A program made the translations under genes and the position numbers. A model generated the notes under the pieces. It was given only the letters and a program-made list of their open reading frames with translations. It did not search any database and was not told where the DNA came from. 64,000 nucleotides of DNA from Cynocephalus volans (lineage: Eukaryota > Chordata > Mammalia > Dermoptera > Cynocephalidae): NCBI RefSeq assembly GCF_027409185.1, contig NC_084464.1, positions 46,599,095 through 46,663,094 on the forward strand, in the 5' to 3' direction. Position 1 is the stretch's first letter; each line of letters begins with the position of its first letter. Shown here in pieces: positions 23,691 to 34,730 of this stretch.

Positions 23691-23967
23691 AATGATGGTC
23701 ACAGAATAAAGAATTATATCACAAACACCATGTACCCACCACCACCCAACCTAGAAAATAACACTTTGCCAGTACTGGGGAAGCCCTCTGCATACCTGAC
23801 TCAGTCACATCTCTCTGCTCCCTCACTGAGGTGACCAGTCTCCTGAATTTGATGTTTATCATTCCCTGCATTTCTTTATACTTTATTATATATTTATAAT
23901 ATGTAGTATTGTTTTGCAAGTATTTAAAGACCTGTAAGTGGTATCATACTGTACATAATCGTCTGCA

Positions 23968-24015
23968 ACTTTTTTTTTTTTTTGGCAGCTGGCTGGTAAG
24001 GGGATCCAAATATCT
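23968..24015 (-). mobile_element. 3' fragment of a tRNA-derived SINE
   Basis: A poly-T run is followed by GGCAGCTGGCTGGTAAGGGG and ATCC, the antisense 3' end of the dimeric SINE seen 330 bp downstream. The rest of the element is missing. Confidence 0.6.
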
Positions 24016-24314
24016 TTTTTGATCTACCTTATGTTGCTGAGAGCCATCCACATCGATAAGTGAAGCTGTCACTGATTCTGTTCTGTATATAGTCCATTAT
24101 ATGACTACCACAATGTGTCCACACAGGTCACTTCCAGCTTTTTGCAATTGCATACAGCACTTCTGTGGACATTCTTGGCATGTCTTGTGCACATGCAGGA
24201 GAGAGTTTCTCCAGAGTAAAGACTTAGGAGAGCACCTTCCACCTGACAATGTATTGCCAAACAGCTCTCCAAAATGGTTGTACCAAGTCCCTCTCCAGTC
24301 ATTCCATATCCTCA
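24016..24314 (-). mobile_element. L1-like fragment, antisense
   Basis: It contains CAATTGCATACAGCACTTCT, GTATTGCCAAACAGCTCTCC and AAAATGGTTGTACCAAGTCC, typical of L1 3' sequence in reverse. The dimeric SINE at 24334 inserted into its end. Confidence 0.6.
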
Positions 24315-24333
24315 TCATCACTTGGTTCTTTCT

Positions 24334-24502
24334 TTTTTTTTTTTTTTTAAAGATGACTGGTAAGGGGATCTTAACTCTTGGCTTGGTGTTGTCAGCACCA
24401 CGCTCAGCCAGTGAGTGAACTGGCCATCCCTATGTAGGATCCGAACCCGTGGCCTTGGTGTTATCAGCACCTCACTCTCCCGAGTGAGCCACAGGCCGGC
24501 CC
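24334..24502 (-). mobile_element. Dimeric tRNA-derived SINE with 19-bp duplication
   Basis: Read on the minus strand it starts GGGCCGGCCTGTGGCTCACT. It has a first tRNA-like unit with GATAACACCAAGGCCACGGG and GGTTCGGATCC, then a second related unit (GGCTGAGCGTGGTGCTGACA, ACACCAAGCCAAG, GTTAAGATCC) and a poly-A tail. The two halves are clearly related, so the element is a dimer. A perfect 19-bp duplication flanks it (24315-24333 and 24503-24521). Confidence 0.92.
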
Positions 24503-24578
24503 TCATCACTTGGTTCTTTCTGATGAGTATAGGACATCCTACCCATGGTTTTAATAAAATTGAACTCATTACTGATGT

Positions 24579-24860
24579 TCCTCAACTTATGATGTGCTTG
24601 TTAGTTACATCCTAATAAACCCATTGTAAGTCAAAAATAGCATAAGTCAAAAAAGCATTTAATATACTGACGAACCTATCATGAAGTCAAAAAATCAAAC
24701 TATCATAAGTTGGGAACCGTCTGTAATTCATTTCATAAATGTTTATTGAACTCCATTATGTGCCAGGCACACAACTAGGAGTCAAGAATAAAGAAGAGAG
24801 GTAGGACTCAGTCCATGCCCTCAGTGAGCTTGCAGTCTGGTGGGCAAGACAGATGCACTC
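24579..24860. mobile_element. Tigger-like DNA element followed by L2 end
   Basis: CTCAACTTATGATGTGCTTG to ATAAGTTGGGAACCGTCTGT (24579-24722) resembles a Tigger-family non-autonomous element. It is followed by an antisense L2 end (TTATGTGCCAGGCACACAAC, CATGCCCTCAGTGAGCTTGC). Confidence 0.55.
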
Positions 24861-26600
24861 AGGAACAGTTAGAATAGACCAGGAAGCATAAGGAGGCAAA
24901 TAAAGATCTCCCTATTCTGCTACCCATAGGAACCACTATCTTCTTCTTTAAGGACATGCTCATAAGCTCAGGAAAAGACAAGAAGCCAGGTACTTGGGGA
25001 AAAGGACAGGGCCCAGCATCCAGAGATCCAGACACCTCAAGCCACAGCTCAGGCCGGATGGTTAGAACCTTAGCCCAAGAGTGGTGGCCCATCATGCAGG
25101 GATCACTGCCACATAGCTTCTGGAACAGGGTGTTGGGAGGCTCAGAGCAACAGCCATGGTCTGGTGAGTCACCCTTGGGTAATAGTGTCCCTGCATTGAG
25201 GAGGTCAGCAAGAAGCCTTCAATTCCCAAGATGAGTGGATAGCAAGACTGGGCAGGGAGCAGGTGTCTGAGGGAACTGTAATTATAGCAGTCTTAATGAT
25301 GAGAATAATCCTATTAAAGCAATCCTGCAAGATAGGTGGAATGAGGAATCAAGTGTGTCTCCTGGGATTTGTGCCTAAGTCACTGGGTAGGAAGACCAGG
25401 CTAGAGGCGAGGCCAGAGAATGGAGAGTTGTTGAAGAGTATAAGGAGCCGTGTTGTTTGAGGAGCCATGGCAAGCCAGTGGTTGGGTATACAAGCTAAAA
25501 TGGCTCTTGGCTATAGCTCTGAGTACAGCTCAACTCAGTAAATTAATCCACGAATACATGTTGAATCCAGGTATCAGAAGGATGTAACTCCAGACTTTGT
25601 AAGCGATATGATAACTTTTTAAAAACCATCTTCATCAAGGTCTAATTCATGTACAATAAGTGCAGTCATCTTAAGTGTACAGTTTGATGAGCTTCAATAA
25701 ATGCATGCACTTGTGTAAACACTGCCACTATCAAGACACAGAACATTGATAAGAATTCTTTTAAGATCCCTGCCACTTTCCTCAAGGAGTCCTTCATTTG
25801 CTACAAGATATAGATATGTAAGAAAGATAGTCAATTATTCAAGGCAGCAATGCATGTTTCAATAATTGGCATAGATTATGAGGACTGGGGTGTGGATGGA
25901 TTAGGAAGTACCTGGTCCTAATGCAAATTCTTCGGGCTGGAGGCTCTCCATCACCCACGGAGGGCCAGGGCAGAGGTAGGCCAGGCACCACAAGACTTGT
26001 TTGTCCCAAAATATCTCACCGGCCTGAAATGCCACCATGAGTCACCCCTTTGGTTTAGAACACTTGGTATTCCCTCTGGATTAGCCATTTTTAAATGCAC
26101 ACAAATGACATAAGAGACAACCTTTGAGGTGTGTGGAAAGCCAGTCCTCCACTAATGTGTACATAGAAATCAGTTACCAGATTGTGCCACCTCAGGAGAG
26201 GGTAGGGCTGCTTCCTGACGAACAGGAAATAGACAAAGTAGCTGCTGGGTGTGCTCTCATCTCCTGTTATTTTTTTTTTTAACATGGTGAGAGTGTTATT
26301 TCCTTTCTTTAGGACATCTCAAATTACTACATGGAGGCAAGCCCCGTCTGAAAGGTTGTGTCATCTATTTTGATCCAGAAAGAAGGGGAATTTTGTCAGG
26401 AGAATGAGTTCAGCAGGGCTTGGGGAGAGGCCCAGCATGTCAATTTGGGGGAGTACCCAAGCTCTGTGGTCATCAGGGGTTTTGGGGCACTGAAGGTTAG
26501 GACTGTAGGTGTTCGCCCCGGAAAAGAAAAGACTGAAGAGGCAGGAGATTGCTGAGCTCAGATATCTGAAGGATGGTTGTGAGGCAAGAGGATTGAAATA
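24861..26600. other. Intergenic DNA with an L1 3' fragment
   Basis: Mostly unique. An antisense L1-type segment at 25610-25765 has CATGTACAATAAGTGCAGTC and CTTAAGTGTACAGTTTGATG. No gene is recognised. Confidence 0.6.
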
Positions 26601-27005
26601 GTTTTACGTAGCCTAGCTGGCAGTGGGGTAGGGGAAGACAGAAGGGGGCAGGTTTTAGCTCAACATGAGGAAGAACTTTCTTTCTTTTTTTTTTTTTTTT
26701 TTGTCGTTTTTTTGTGACCGGCACTCAGCCAGTGAGTGCACCGGTCATTCCTATATAGGATCCGAACCCGCGGCGGGAGCGTCGCCATGCTCCCAGCGCC
26801 GCACTCTACCGAGTGCGCCATGGGCTCGGCCCTAGGAAGAACTTTCTTATGGTCAGAACTACCAGGAGAAGGAATGGGTTGCCCCAGGAAGTAGTAAGAT
26901 CCCCATCACTAGAGGCATATAAGGTGAAGCCAGACACCCCATAGCAGGAATTCAAGTTCTGAGTGGGTAATTGGATTAGGTCCCTTCCATCACTGAGATT
27001 CTCTA
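26600..27005 (+). mobile_element. CR1/L3 LINE 3' fragment (split by SINE)
   Basis: TTAGCTCAACATGAGGAAGA, then after the SINE GAAGGAATGGGTTGCCCCAG, CCCCATCACTAGAGGCATAT and TTGGATTAGGTCCCTTCCAT, the conserved 3' part of CR1-type LINEs (L3 in mammals). Confidence 0.7.
26683..26833 (-). mobile_element. Young tRNA-derived SINE inside a CR1/L3 fragment
   Basis: On the minus strand this is the same subfamily as the copy at 61.4 kb: GGCCGAGCCC head, a GCTCCCGCCGCGGGTTCGGATCC core, a shortened second half and a tail with ACGACAAAAA. A perfect 15-bp duplication (AGGAAGAACTTTCTT) flanks it at 26668-26682 and 26834-26848. The duplication is part of an old CR1/L3 element, so the pre-insertion sequence can be read directly. 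Confidence 0.92.
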
Positions 27006-27059
27006 AATTTTTTTTGAGACTCTCGTGCCTAGCCCTTAAGAAGCTCCAAACCAACAATT

Positions 27060-27500
27060 ATTAATTGAGCAATTTCTCTGTACAAGACATGATGGGGGAG
27101 CCACCAAAGAACAAAAGCCATGGCCACTGTCCTCCGTCTAGCTGGGCAGATAGAGGCAGGGTGTGTTTGGAATCACAGAAGGGATAGAAAGCACATGTGT
27201 TTAGAGTCCAGAAGCAGGAGATCTTGCCAAGGACTAGAGTAGTCCTGGGAGGCTTCAAGGAGGAGGTGAGATGGGACCGTGCCCTAAAAGATACTTCAGA
27301 ATTCAGACAGGCAGAAAGAAAAGAAAGGAAAAGGTCCTCCGACGGGGAGGAAAGGTGTGGACAAAGGCCAAGAGGTACGAAATAACAAGGTGCCATGCTG
27401 GCTGGAGGAATGGAACATGAAGGAATAGAAAGGGATGTTGGAAAGAGAGCTGAGGAGACTGAGGGCAGAAGATGGAGAGGAAATAGGCCCTGGGAAGGTC
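27060..27500 (-). mobile_element. L2 LINE fragment
   Basis: An antisense L2 layout: TACAAGACATGATGGGGGAG, GGGAGGCTTCAAGGAGGAGG, ACAGGCAGAAAGAAAAG and onward. Confidence 0.55.
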
Positions 27501-28541
27501 CAGGAGGGACACAAGTCTGAAGAGAAGAGGCAAGGCCCAGAGTGTGACCTAGATCCAGGGTGTCCAGTTGGGGCGCAGAAAGTGCAGTGGGGGGCAGATT
27601 TCTCCCCAACTCCCAAATGTGCTGCAGACCACCAGGCACAGGGCCCCAAGGGTGCCTCTCACCCCACTTCCCTCAGCCCCACCATGGCCTCTGTCCCCCT
27701 CAGGGCAATGAGCGCTGGAGAAAGACGGGAAAACCCACAAAAATCTTACAAATAAGACAAATATGTGGGGCAGACAAAAGCCGTGCTGGGTGGGATGAGG
27801 TTTCAATTGCTCCCCAATGGGGCGGACCCGTCAAAAGTGGCTTGTGGCTGCAGAAAAATGCGTCATCTCCTGCTCTTGGTGGAGGCTCGTTGTCTTAGCT
27901 ACCACCAAAAAGAGCCCAGGCTGGGGGTTCCTGTGGTGAGGCAATTGGGGGCCAGTCACTGGCTTCCAGGTCACACACATGGCCCTGCTTACTCCCAAGT
28001 ATGGAGTTCCAGGGCTTTCTGAGGGAACGGGGATACCCTCTCGGGGTATTGGTGGGGCCATTTTAAGCTGTCTACTTGTTGCAGTTCCTGGACTTCCTGG
28101 TGTGTGGTGAGTGTCCAGGGCAAGGCTGGGTGGGTGGGAGGATAGCCCAGGCAGCCCTTCAGAGCCCCCTGAGAATGTGAGGGGCGGGAGTCAGGTAGTG
28201 CCCCCAGTGGAAAAGTCAGATGCCTCTGGAAGTGCCTCAGGGGGACAGGGGTGCAGGGGGGTGACGGGAGGAGGTGGGGTATAGGTTCTCTCCAGCCCTC
28301 TGTCTCCCCAGTCCCCTCCCCACCCCCATACCCATCTAAGCTCCCAGGCCCCTGGGGTTCACGTTCCATTTCTGCTCCAGTTCCATGCCTATTAATGGCC
28401 ATTGTTCTGTGGAGAAAGACAAAAATGTTTTCATTTTAGAGGCATTGTTTCGGACTTTCTCTCCCTGGGCCAAGTGCTGGGGGGGATGGGAGGCCTCTGT
28501 GGCAGGGTGGCCTCAGGCAAGGAGAGGTTGAACTTGACAAG
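27501..28541. other. Unique intergenic DNA
   Basis: GC-moderate sequence without a recognised repeat or gene. The open frames seen here on both strands overlap each other and show no family signature. Confidence 0.55.
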
Positions 28542-28660
28542 GGAGGGGCAGCCTGGATGAGAGGATGAGTGGACTCCTCTGTCTGTCCATCGGATGTACA
28601 AGGAGGGGCAGCCTGGATGAGAGGATGAGTGGACTCTGTCTGTCCGTCCGGATGTGCACA
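28542..28660 (+). repeat. Tandem duplication of a 60-bp unit
   Basis: GGAGGGGCAGCCTGGATGAG and the following 40 bases (28542-28601) recur at 28602-28660 with a small deletion and a few substitutions. Confidence 0.9.
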
Positions 28661-29880
28661 GGGACAGCCCCTGAGAGGCCAGCCCCATCCTGCGTTCTGA
28701 CCCTTGCTGGCCCCCAGCCCACCCCAGCTACTTTAGCCCACATTTACTTTGGATGAGTGAGCAACTTTCTCTCTCTGGGCCTTAATTTTTTCATCTGTAT
28801 AATGGGAGGGTTCCAAGATCCTTCCTGGTCCCGTGCCTCTGGCAGTCACAACAACAACCCTTTCTTCACTCCCAGACTCCAGGGGTCCGAACTGGCCTAG
28901 AATTTGGCCAGTGGCTGAGTTGGTGATCACCCGGGCAGCAGGCTCTGAGAAAGAAAGTACCTGCTACCTTAAATACTTTTTGATTTATTTTGTAGTCTGG
29001 AATTCTATCATTAGAAATTCACTCCTATGGGGCCTATTTCAAAAGCCATTTCTAATAAATGGAGGGAATAACTGCTAACACCTTTTAACACTGACTAAGA
29101 ATAATAATCCTTTGCTTATCCATTTCTCTTCATAATGTTGAAATAATTTTCAGATATATGATCTCATCTGGGGCTGCAACAACCCAGGAATTAGTTGACC
29201 ATTGGTAGGCCAAGCCCCCAGAGGCTGTGACTCAATATAAGAACCTAGACACAGGTGATCTCTTTCCAGGTATTACTTGCATTTTAACAGAGGGACATCT
29301 TGAGGATAAGAATAATCACAAAGGAATGCCTCTCTAGCAACAGGAATTTCAAACCATGGGACACTGGGCAGGCAAAGCCATCTGGGGTGGCTGGGAACAA
29401 GTGACCAGTGAGTGCATGCCCACTCAGCTTAGGGCCAGGCTGGGTCAGCTCAGGGCCTGCTCCTGCCCAGCTCCTGCCCACTGTTGTCAAATCAAGTGAC
29501 CACTCCCCAGGGATTCACTGGGCAATCTGTTGGGATAGATCTGTGAGGGCAGGTGTCTGGATTCACAGGAAACACTCAGAGAATGTCTCAGGAGGTTGAT
29601 AATGACATGTAACACAGAGTAAGGGAGAGAGTAAGTGTGGAGGTGGGGTAGGGGGCAGAGCAGTCAAAGAGGTTTGGGGCTGGACAAGAACTAGAATGGA
29701 ACCTGGAAGGTCAAGGAAGATAGCAGTGGGAAGAAGGGGTGGGGGACTGGTGGTCTTCTATGTGAAGGGCCACTCACACAAAAAAGCTTATTGCTAGTGG
29801 GTGTTGGATGGAGCATTTGAAACTGGCCAGTAGTAATTGGAGACCAACCCTGGAACAGATTCAGCGTCCAGATTTTAAAA
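28661..29880. other. Mostly unique intergenic DNA
   Basis: It contains a weak MIR-like 3' part at 28745-28850 (CTCTGGGCCTTAATTTTTTC). No gene is recognised. Confidence 0.6.
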
Positions 29881-30090
29881 GAATGACCATGTATCAGGGC
29901 TTCTAGATTGTATGTATTTTCTGTGCATTATCTCACTTGAGCCTTGAATTATCCTAGAGGTGGATTTTAGCATCAGAGAAGCAAGCTAAGATTCAGGAAG
30001 AGCATGGAAACTGCCTAAAGTCATACAGCTAACACACGCCCAAGCTGGAAGTCAAACCCAAGTCAACTGGGCTCCAAAGCCTTCCTTCTA
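29880..30090 (-). mobile_element. MIR SINE
   Basis: An antisense MIR with GTGCATTATCTCACTTGAGC, AGTCATACAGCTAACACACG and AGTCAAACCCAAGTC. Confidence 0.75.
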
Positions 30091-30287
30091 ACCACTTTTG
30101 CAAGGTGACAGCCATCTGCTAACACTGCCTCCTCTTCCCTCAGAGGAACATTCTCGAGGTGCAAAGAGCATCCTTGCTATTTCCTGCACAGGCAATTCTT
30201 GGCCATTTATTTTTCATTCATCAAGTATGGGGGTTCCCCTTCTGCCCCAGCTTGGTGATGAACCAGAGGAAGAAAGTGTCTGTACAC

Positions 30288-30492
30288 TATAAAGGTCAGC
30301 AAACTTTTTCTGTAAAGGAACATATAGTAAATATTTTATGCATTGCAGGCCATATAGTCTCTGTTGTAACTACTCAATTATGGGGAAAGTTGCCATTATG
30401 TAAGTGAACGGGCATGACTATGTTCTAATAAAACTTTATTTATGAAAACAGGGATCAGGCCAGATTTGGCCCTTGGTCCATAATTTGCTGGA
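30288..30492 (+). mobile_element. hAT-type non-autonomous DNA element
   Basis: AAGGTCAGCAAACTTTTTCT at the left and AATAAAACTTTATTTATGAA with a CAGATTTGGCCCTTGGTCCA end are a common mammalian MER element of the hAT group. I am not certain of its exact MER number. Confidence 0.75.
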
Positions 30493-30529
30493 ATACACAA
30501 TCAGGTTGAAGAGGCGAGATTTACACAGG

Positions 30530-30790
30530 TAGAACAGTTAATTAACAGGGCATGACTTAAGTAACAGGATGAGTGCCATGGACCAAGGATCATGGGCTCT
30601 CAGATATCCTGGGAGTATCCAAGAGGCAGTGAGCATGCCAAGAGTTTGTGGCAGTTCCATGTTGGAGAATAGAGGGAGGTGGGAAAGGAAAGGCAGGCTG
30701 GGGTCAGATTACAGGGGGCTTTGAACACCAGGCTGAGGAGCTTATTTAGATTTTACCCTCAGGAGCAGAGGTTCACAGTAATGTTCCCCC
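30530..30790 (-). mobile_element. L2 LINE fragment
   Basis: Antisense L2 pattern: GGGGTCAGATTACAGGGGGC, TTTGAACACCAGGCTGAGGA and CTTATTTAGATTTTACCC. Confidence 0.7.
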
Positions 30791-31098
30791 CATTGGGCTA
30801 CCATGAAGGTGACATTCATATGTGAGACTTACACCCATAAGTATACCCCATAGATGAGCTGTTGCAGAGATCAGCCAGGCTTTGGGTTCCAGGGATTTCC
30901 TGTGAATGAGTTTACATTTCCAGGTGGATATAGAGTCCTACCCCACCCCATCATTTTGAGGTTGATTTCTTATGTTCATGTACTGCAGACAGAGAAAATG
31001 CCTGATAACTTTTAAAAATATCTTTTTAAAAATTTTATTTTTGTGAATGCTAAAAATGTATGTAAAAAAATGTTTTCTCAATTTTTTGGTATAACGTA

Positions 31099-31174
31099 CA
31101 AGGGTACTTCAAAAAGTTCATGGAGAATTGAAAGATAATACTAACCTTTTTGTGAACTTTTTGAAGACCCCTCA
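31099..31174 (-). mobile_element. Mariner-type MITE (76 bp), second copy
   Basis: It has the same terminal repeats as the copy at 9.6 kb (CAAGGGTACTTCAAAAAGTT on the left; TGAGGGGTCTTCAAAAAGTT reading in from the right), with the two slightly different ends swapped, so it lies in the opposite orientation. TA flanks it on both sides. It sits in old L1 sequence and has no coding capacity. Confidence 0.8.
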
Positions 31175-31849
31175 TATATATTAGTTAAAGCTTGTTAATT
31201 GGGTCACTCAAATCCTCTATTATTCTCATTATAACTTTTGTCTACTTGACCTGTAGACTTCTAAGACAGGTCTGTTAAAGCTTTCATCCATGGCCATAGA
31301 TTTGTTCATTTCTCCTTGGTTTTTTATCAGCGTTTGCTTTATATATTTTAAAGCTGGATTGTTAGGTGCCTAAAGAATCATAAAAATTATATATTTTTTG
31401 AAGATTGCAACTTTTATCAGTATATCCTTTGTCTCTTTTAATGTTTTTTGCCTTTGGATTCCATTTTGTTTGATACTAATGTACCTGTTTTATTTTTGTT
31501 ACCATTCGTTTGTATATTTTCCCCATCTGTTCATAATCAAAATGTTCTTGTTTGGTTTCAGTTCATCTGTGTAAATAGCACATAGAAGGATTTCGCTCTT
31601 TAATGGGAATTTTCTCTTTTCTCGTGTATTATTAATGATATTTTTAGACCTATCCTGTCATTTTATTTTATGTTTCCTCTTTACCTTGTTTTCTTATCTT
31701 TTTTCCTCTCTTTACCTGCTTTTTGTTAATTAAATTTTCTTTGCCTCCCCCTTTTTAAATTCACTCTGATGATCTGAAAATTGATTTTTCAATTCCCCAT
31801 TTTCTGTTGGTTACCCTTAAATTAGAATCCTCTATTCTTTTTCTTTAAT

Positions 31850-31957
31850 CTTTTTTTGGGGGGTGGAGGGGGACAACTGGCTGGTACAAGGATTCAAACC
31901 ATTGACTTTGGTTTTATAATGCTGCACTCTAAGCAACTCAGCTGACTGGCCAGCCCC
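31850..31957 (-). mobile_element. Old tRNA-derived SINE within L1 block
   Basis: On the minus strand it shows GGGCTGGCCAGTCAGCTGAG, a degraded middle and GGTTTGAATCCTTGTACCAG. It belongs to the same monomeric family as the copy at 39.9 kb but is more diverged. It interrupts the AT-rich L1 sequence at 31-33 kb. Confidence 0.75.
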
Positions 31958-32943
31958 TGAATCCTACATTCTTTAGCTTATGATTTTCTATCAACATGTA
32001 AAGCTAATCAGGAGCTTTTTTGCACTTAGCGTGCTTTAATTTTCCTCCTCCTCCCCAACTTGCCACCTCCCAAGTTGAGATCATCTGGGCAGATTATGGT
32101 TCCAAATTGTTGTTTTAAAAATGTTTACATTATGTCTCAATAATTATTTTGACTTCACTAAAAGTTTTACTAGTTTCTTTGTTTGCCATAGTTTCGGCAT
32201 CCCACGTCTTCCTCTTTCTTGAATTCACTATTTTTTTTACAGAAGCACCTCCTCTAGGAATTCTTTAAAGAATATGAGGGTGGCAAACTTTCTCATTGTA
32301 AAACAAAAGATGTCTTCACTTTTCTCTCCCACTTGAATATTTCATTTCCCTTTAGAACCTTGGAGATAATGTTACATTGTCTTTTAACATCCAGTCTGAT
32401 GCCAGTTTCATATAATTTTATTGGTTACCTGTTTTTTTCCTCTCCAGAAGCTTCTAGGCTCCCCCCTCAATTTGTTCTGAAATTTTACTGTGTGTCCAGG
32501 TGTGGGTCTTTTTTTCTTGGGAACAGTCAATCTGTATTATTAGTTTCTTTCTTCAGCAACTGGGAAATTTTCTTTTGTTAGTTCTTCAATTATTTTCTCT
32601 CTTCCACTCTCTGAAGTTTTATCCTTTTGTAATGCTTATCCCACAGGTGTCTCAATTTCTTTTCTCAGACTTTTTATCTTTTTACCATTTTCATTGTGTT
32701 TAAAGAGACTTCCTCAGCTCAGACTTCCTACAAAGCAGATCATTAAGTCTATCTTAGAGTTTCAAATTTCAATGATCAATTTTTAGATTTCTAAGACCTA
32801 TGGTTGATTCTCTTTAATGGATTTAACATTATTTTGCATCTGCTGAAAATAATAATTATACTACTACTAAACTAGTTTTTGTTGTTGTTTGCTCTATTAT
32901 CTCTATTTCTTTGGGCATTAACTCTTCTATATGTTAAGTTTAG

Positions 32944-33141
32944 AGCTATGCTATCCAAAACAGAAGCAGCTGGCTATTTAAATTTAAATTAATTAAAATA
33001 AAATAAAATTTAAAATTTAGTTCCTCAGTTGCTACAGCCACATTTTAAGTGCTCTATAGCCACATGTGGTGTGTGGCCCCATATTGGACAGCTCAAATAT
33101 AGAACATTTCTATCATCACAAAAATTTCTATTAGACAGTGT
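32944..33141 (-). mobile_element. MER58-like hAT element
   Basis: AGCTATGCTATCCAAAACAG at one end and AATTTCTATTAGACAGTGTT at the other enclose AGCCACATGTGGTGTGTGGC and a run of TTTAAATT. A related copy is at 58.2 kb. Confidence 0.6.
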
Positions 33142-33765
33142 TGGCTTAGAGCTCCTCCCTACGTGGTTTTATTTTTCCTTAAGTTTTTGATGATTCTGGA
33201 TGTTCTGTTCATCTTTATTTGCCAACTTTCTGTTCATTGTAGCCTGTCTCTTGTTATTGAGGGTGGGAGAGAGATGAGTGGCTTGCTGGCAGCTTTTCTC
33301 CTGGATGAGAGTTCCTTTTCCCTCTCAGCATGTCAGTAGCTACTCTCTAGCCCCAATACCGTTCAGGAATACCCGTAGGACCTCCTCTGGTTTTCTTGAG
33401 TCTGTTGTCTCAAGCTTGAAGTCCCCCAAACTACTCTTCCCTCCACAGCAGTCCTCTTCGTCATATGCTTTAGCTGTGGTTTCCTCCAGTTTTATTTCTT
33501 TATAGTTTTGATGCTATTTTTCTTTATCTCTCAGAGATCCAACATTTCTGATTTGCTGATAGTTCTCTCTTGTTTTCTCACAACATAATAGATTTATTAT
33601 TTTATGTGTTCCAATAGTTTTTCTGTCATTTTGGGGATTGAGCAGGAGAAGTGTCTTTTGCCAGCTTGATCCAAACTTCAACAATGCCTTTGTATAAGCA
33701 TCTCTCTGCTCCTTGTAGACATGTTTCATAACTAATGGTTGAAAACCTGGTGATTACCAAATTCA

Positions 33766-33850
33766 TACAGTTGCTCTGCTGGCTGCATTAGAATCACCTG
33801 AGAATCCACGGGCCACACTTCAGGGGATTTTGAATGCACGGCTCTGCATG
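33766..33850 (+). mobile_element. MER5A-like fragment
   Basis: GCATTAGAATCACCTGAGAA followed by a decayed middle fits part of MER5A. Confidence 0.45.
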
Positions 33851-34730
33851 GGAATCATTGGCCTACTAAGTGGGAGGGGTGGAAAAGAGACTCAAGTACT
33901 CAAGATAGGCCAACTACTGTGCAGGTTAGTTCGTGGCCAATGTCCAAATGCCTGGGATCTCTAATGGCCAGATCACTATTTCTGGGAGTGAATGGGATAC
34001 TAAGCAGATGTGGATATGGAGAGTCTAAGGAACCTTTTCTCTTAGGATTGAAAGAGGACAAGAAATTGCCCAACCCACTGGGGAGAACTCAAGGACGAGA
34101 GAGATACAATAATGCAATAGAATGGAATTGAAGTGAATAATTGCTGTAGGCCTTTCTCCCTCCCACAATGGTATCGACTTTGCAAACCCCAGAGACCAAA
34201 TGGGGCCAGAAAATTCCCCCACCTAGAGATTTTTTTCTGAAACTTTAATTGCTATCCTACTGAGGAGCCCAACTCCAGCTTTGAGGAGATATATTTACTG
34301 GTTAGACTTACAGTAATGATTATTATTGTTACTGTTAAGAATACATTCATTGTCTCCAGTGAGCTCACAATGCTGCACAAACATGACCTCATTTCTCCTC
34401 TGAATGGGGCAGGTATTGTTAACTCTGTTTTCCAAAAGAAGGACACAGAGGTCCATTGCAGTCTAATGCCTTGAGTAAGGCCACACATCAAGAGAGGGAA
34501 GGAAAATGAAACCACGCCCAGGCCTCTCCCATTTGCACCAAGGCTCTTTGCACTGGTCTAGGCTCATGTGTCTGGTCAGCCCTTCAACTTCCCTTATGGT
34601 CAGAGAGCTAGTTCCAGGAATCTAAAGGTCTAAGCAGTTAGGGTCACCAGTGTTAGACCAGGGAGGACAGCACTGAGCTTTACCTTTCAGAGGCTCAGTC
34701 AAGTGCAGACTCCAGGTTCAGCAATCAAAC
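33851..34730. other. Intergenic DNA with one MIR
   Basis: Unique sequence with an antisense MIR at about 34370-34515 (GTTTTCCAAAAGAAGGACAC, AAGGCCACACATCAAGAG). No gene is recognised. Confidence 0.6.

Larger units (their letters stand above)
31000..33765 (-). mobile_element. AT-rich old L1 block with nested insertions
   Basis: Long AT-rich sequence resembling L1 ORF2 read in reverse (for example TTGTTAGGTGCCTAAAGAAT, TTTCTCCTTGGTTTTTTATC, CTGGTTTTCTTGAGTCTG). It is decayed and no ORF2-length frame remains. A MITE (31099-31174), a SINE (31850-31957) and a MER58-like element (32944-33141) interrupt it. The last 600 bp are assigned with less confidence. Confidence 0.6.
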
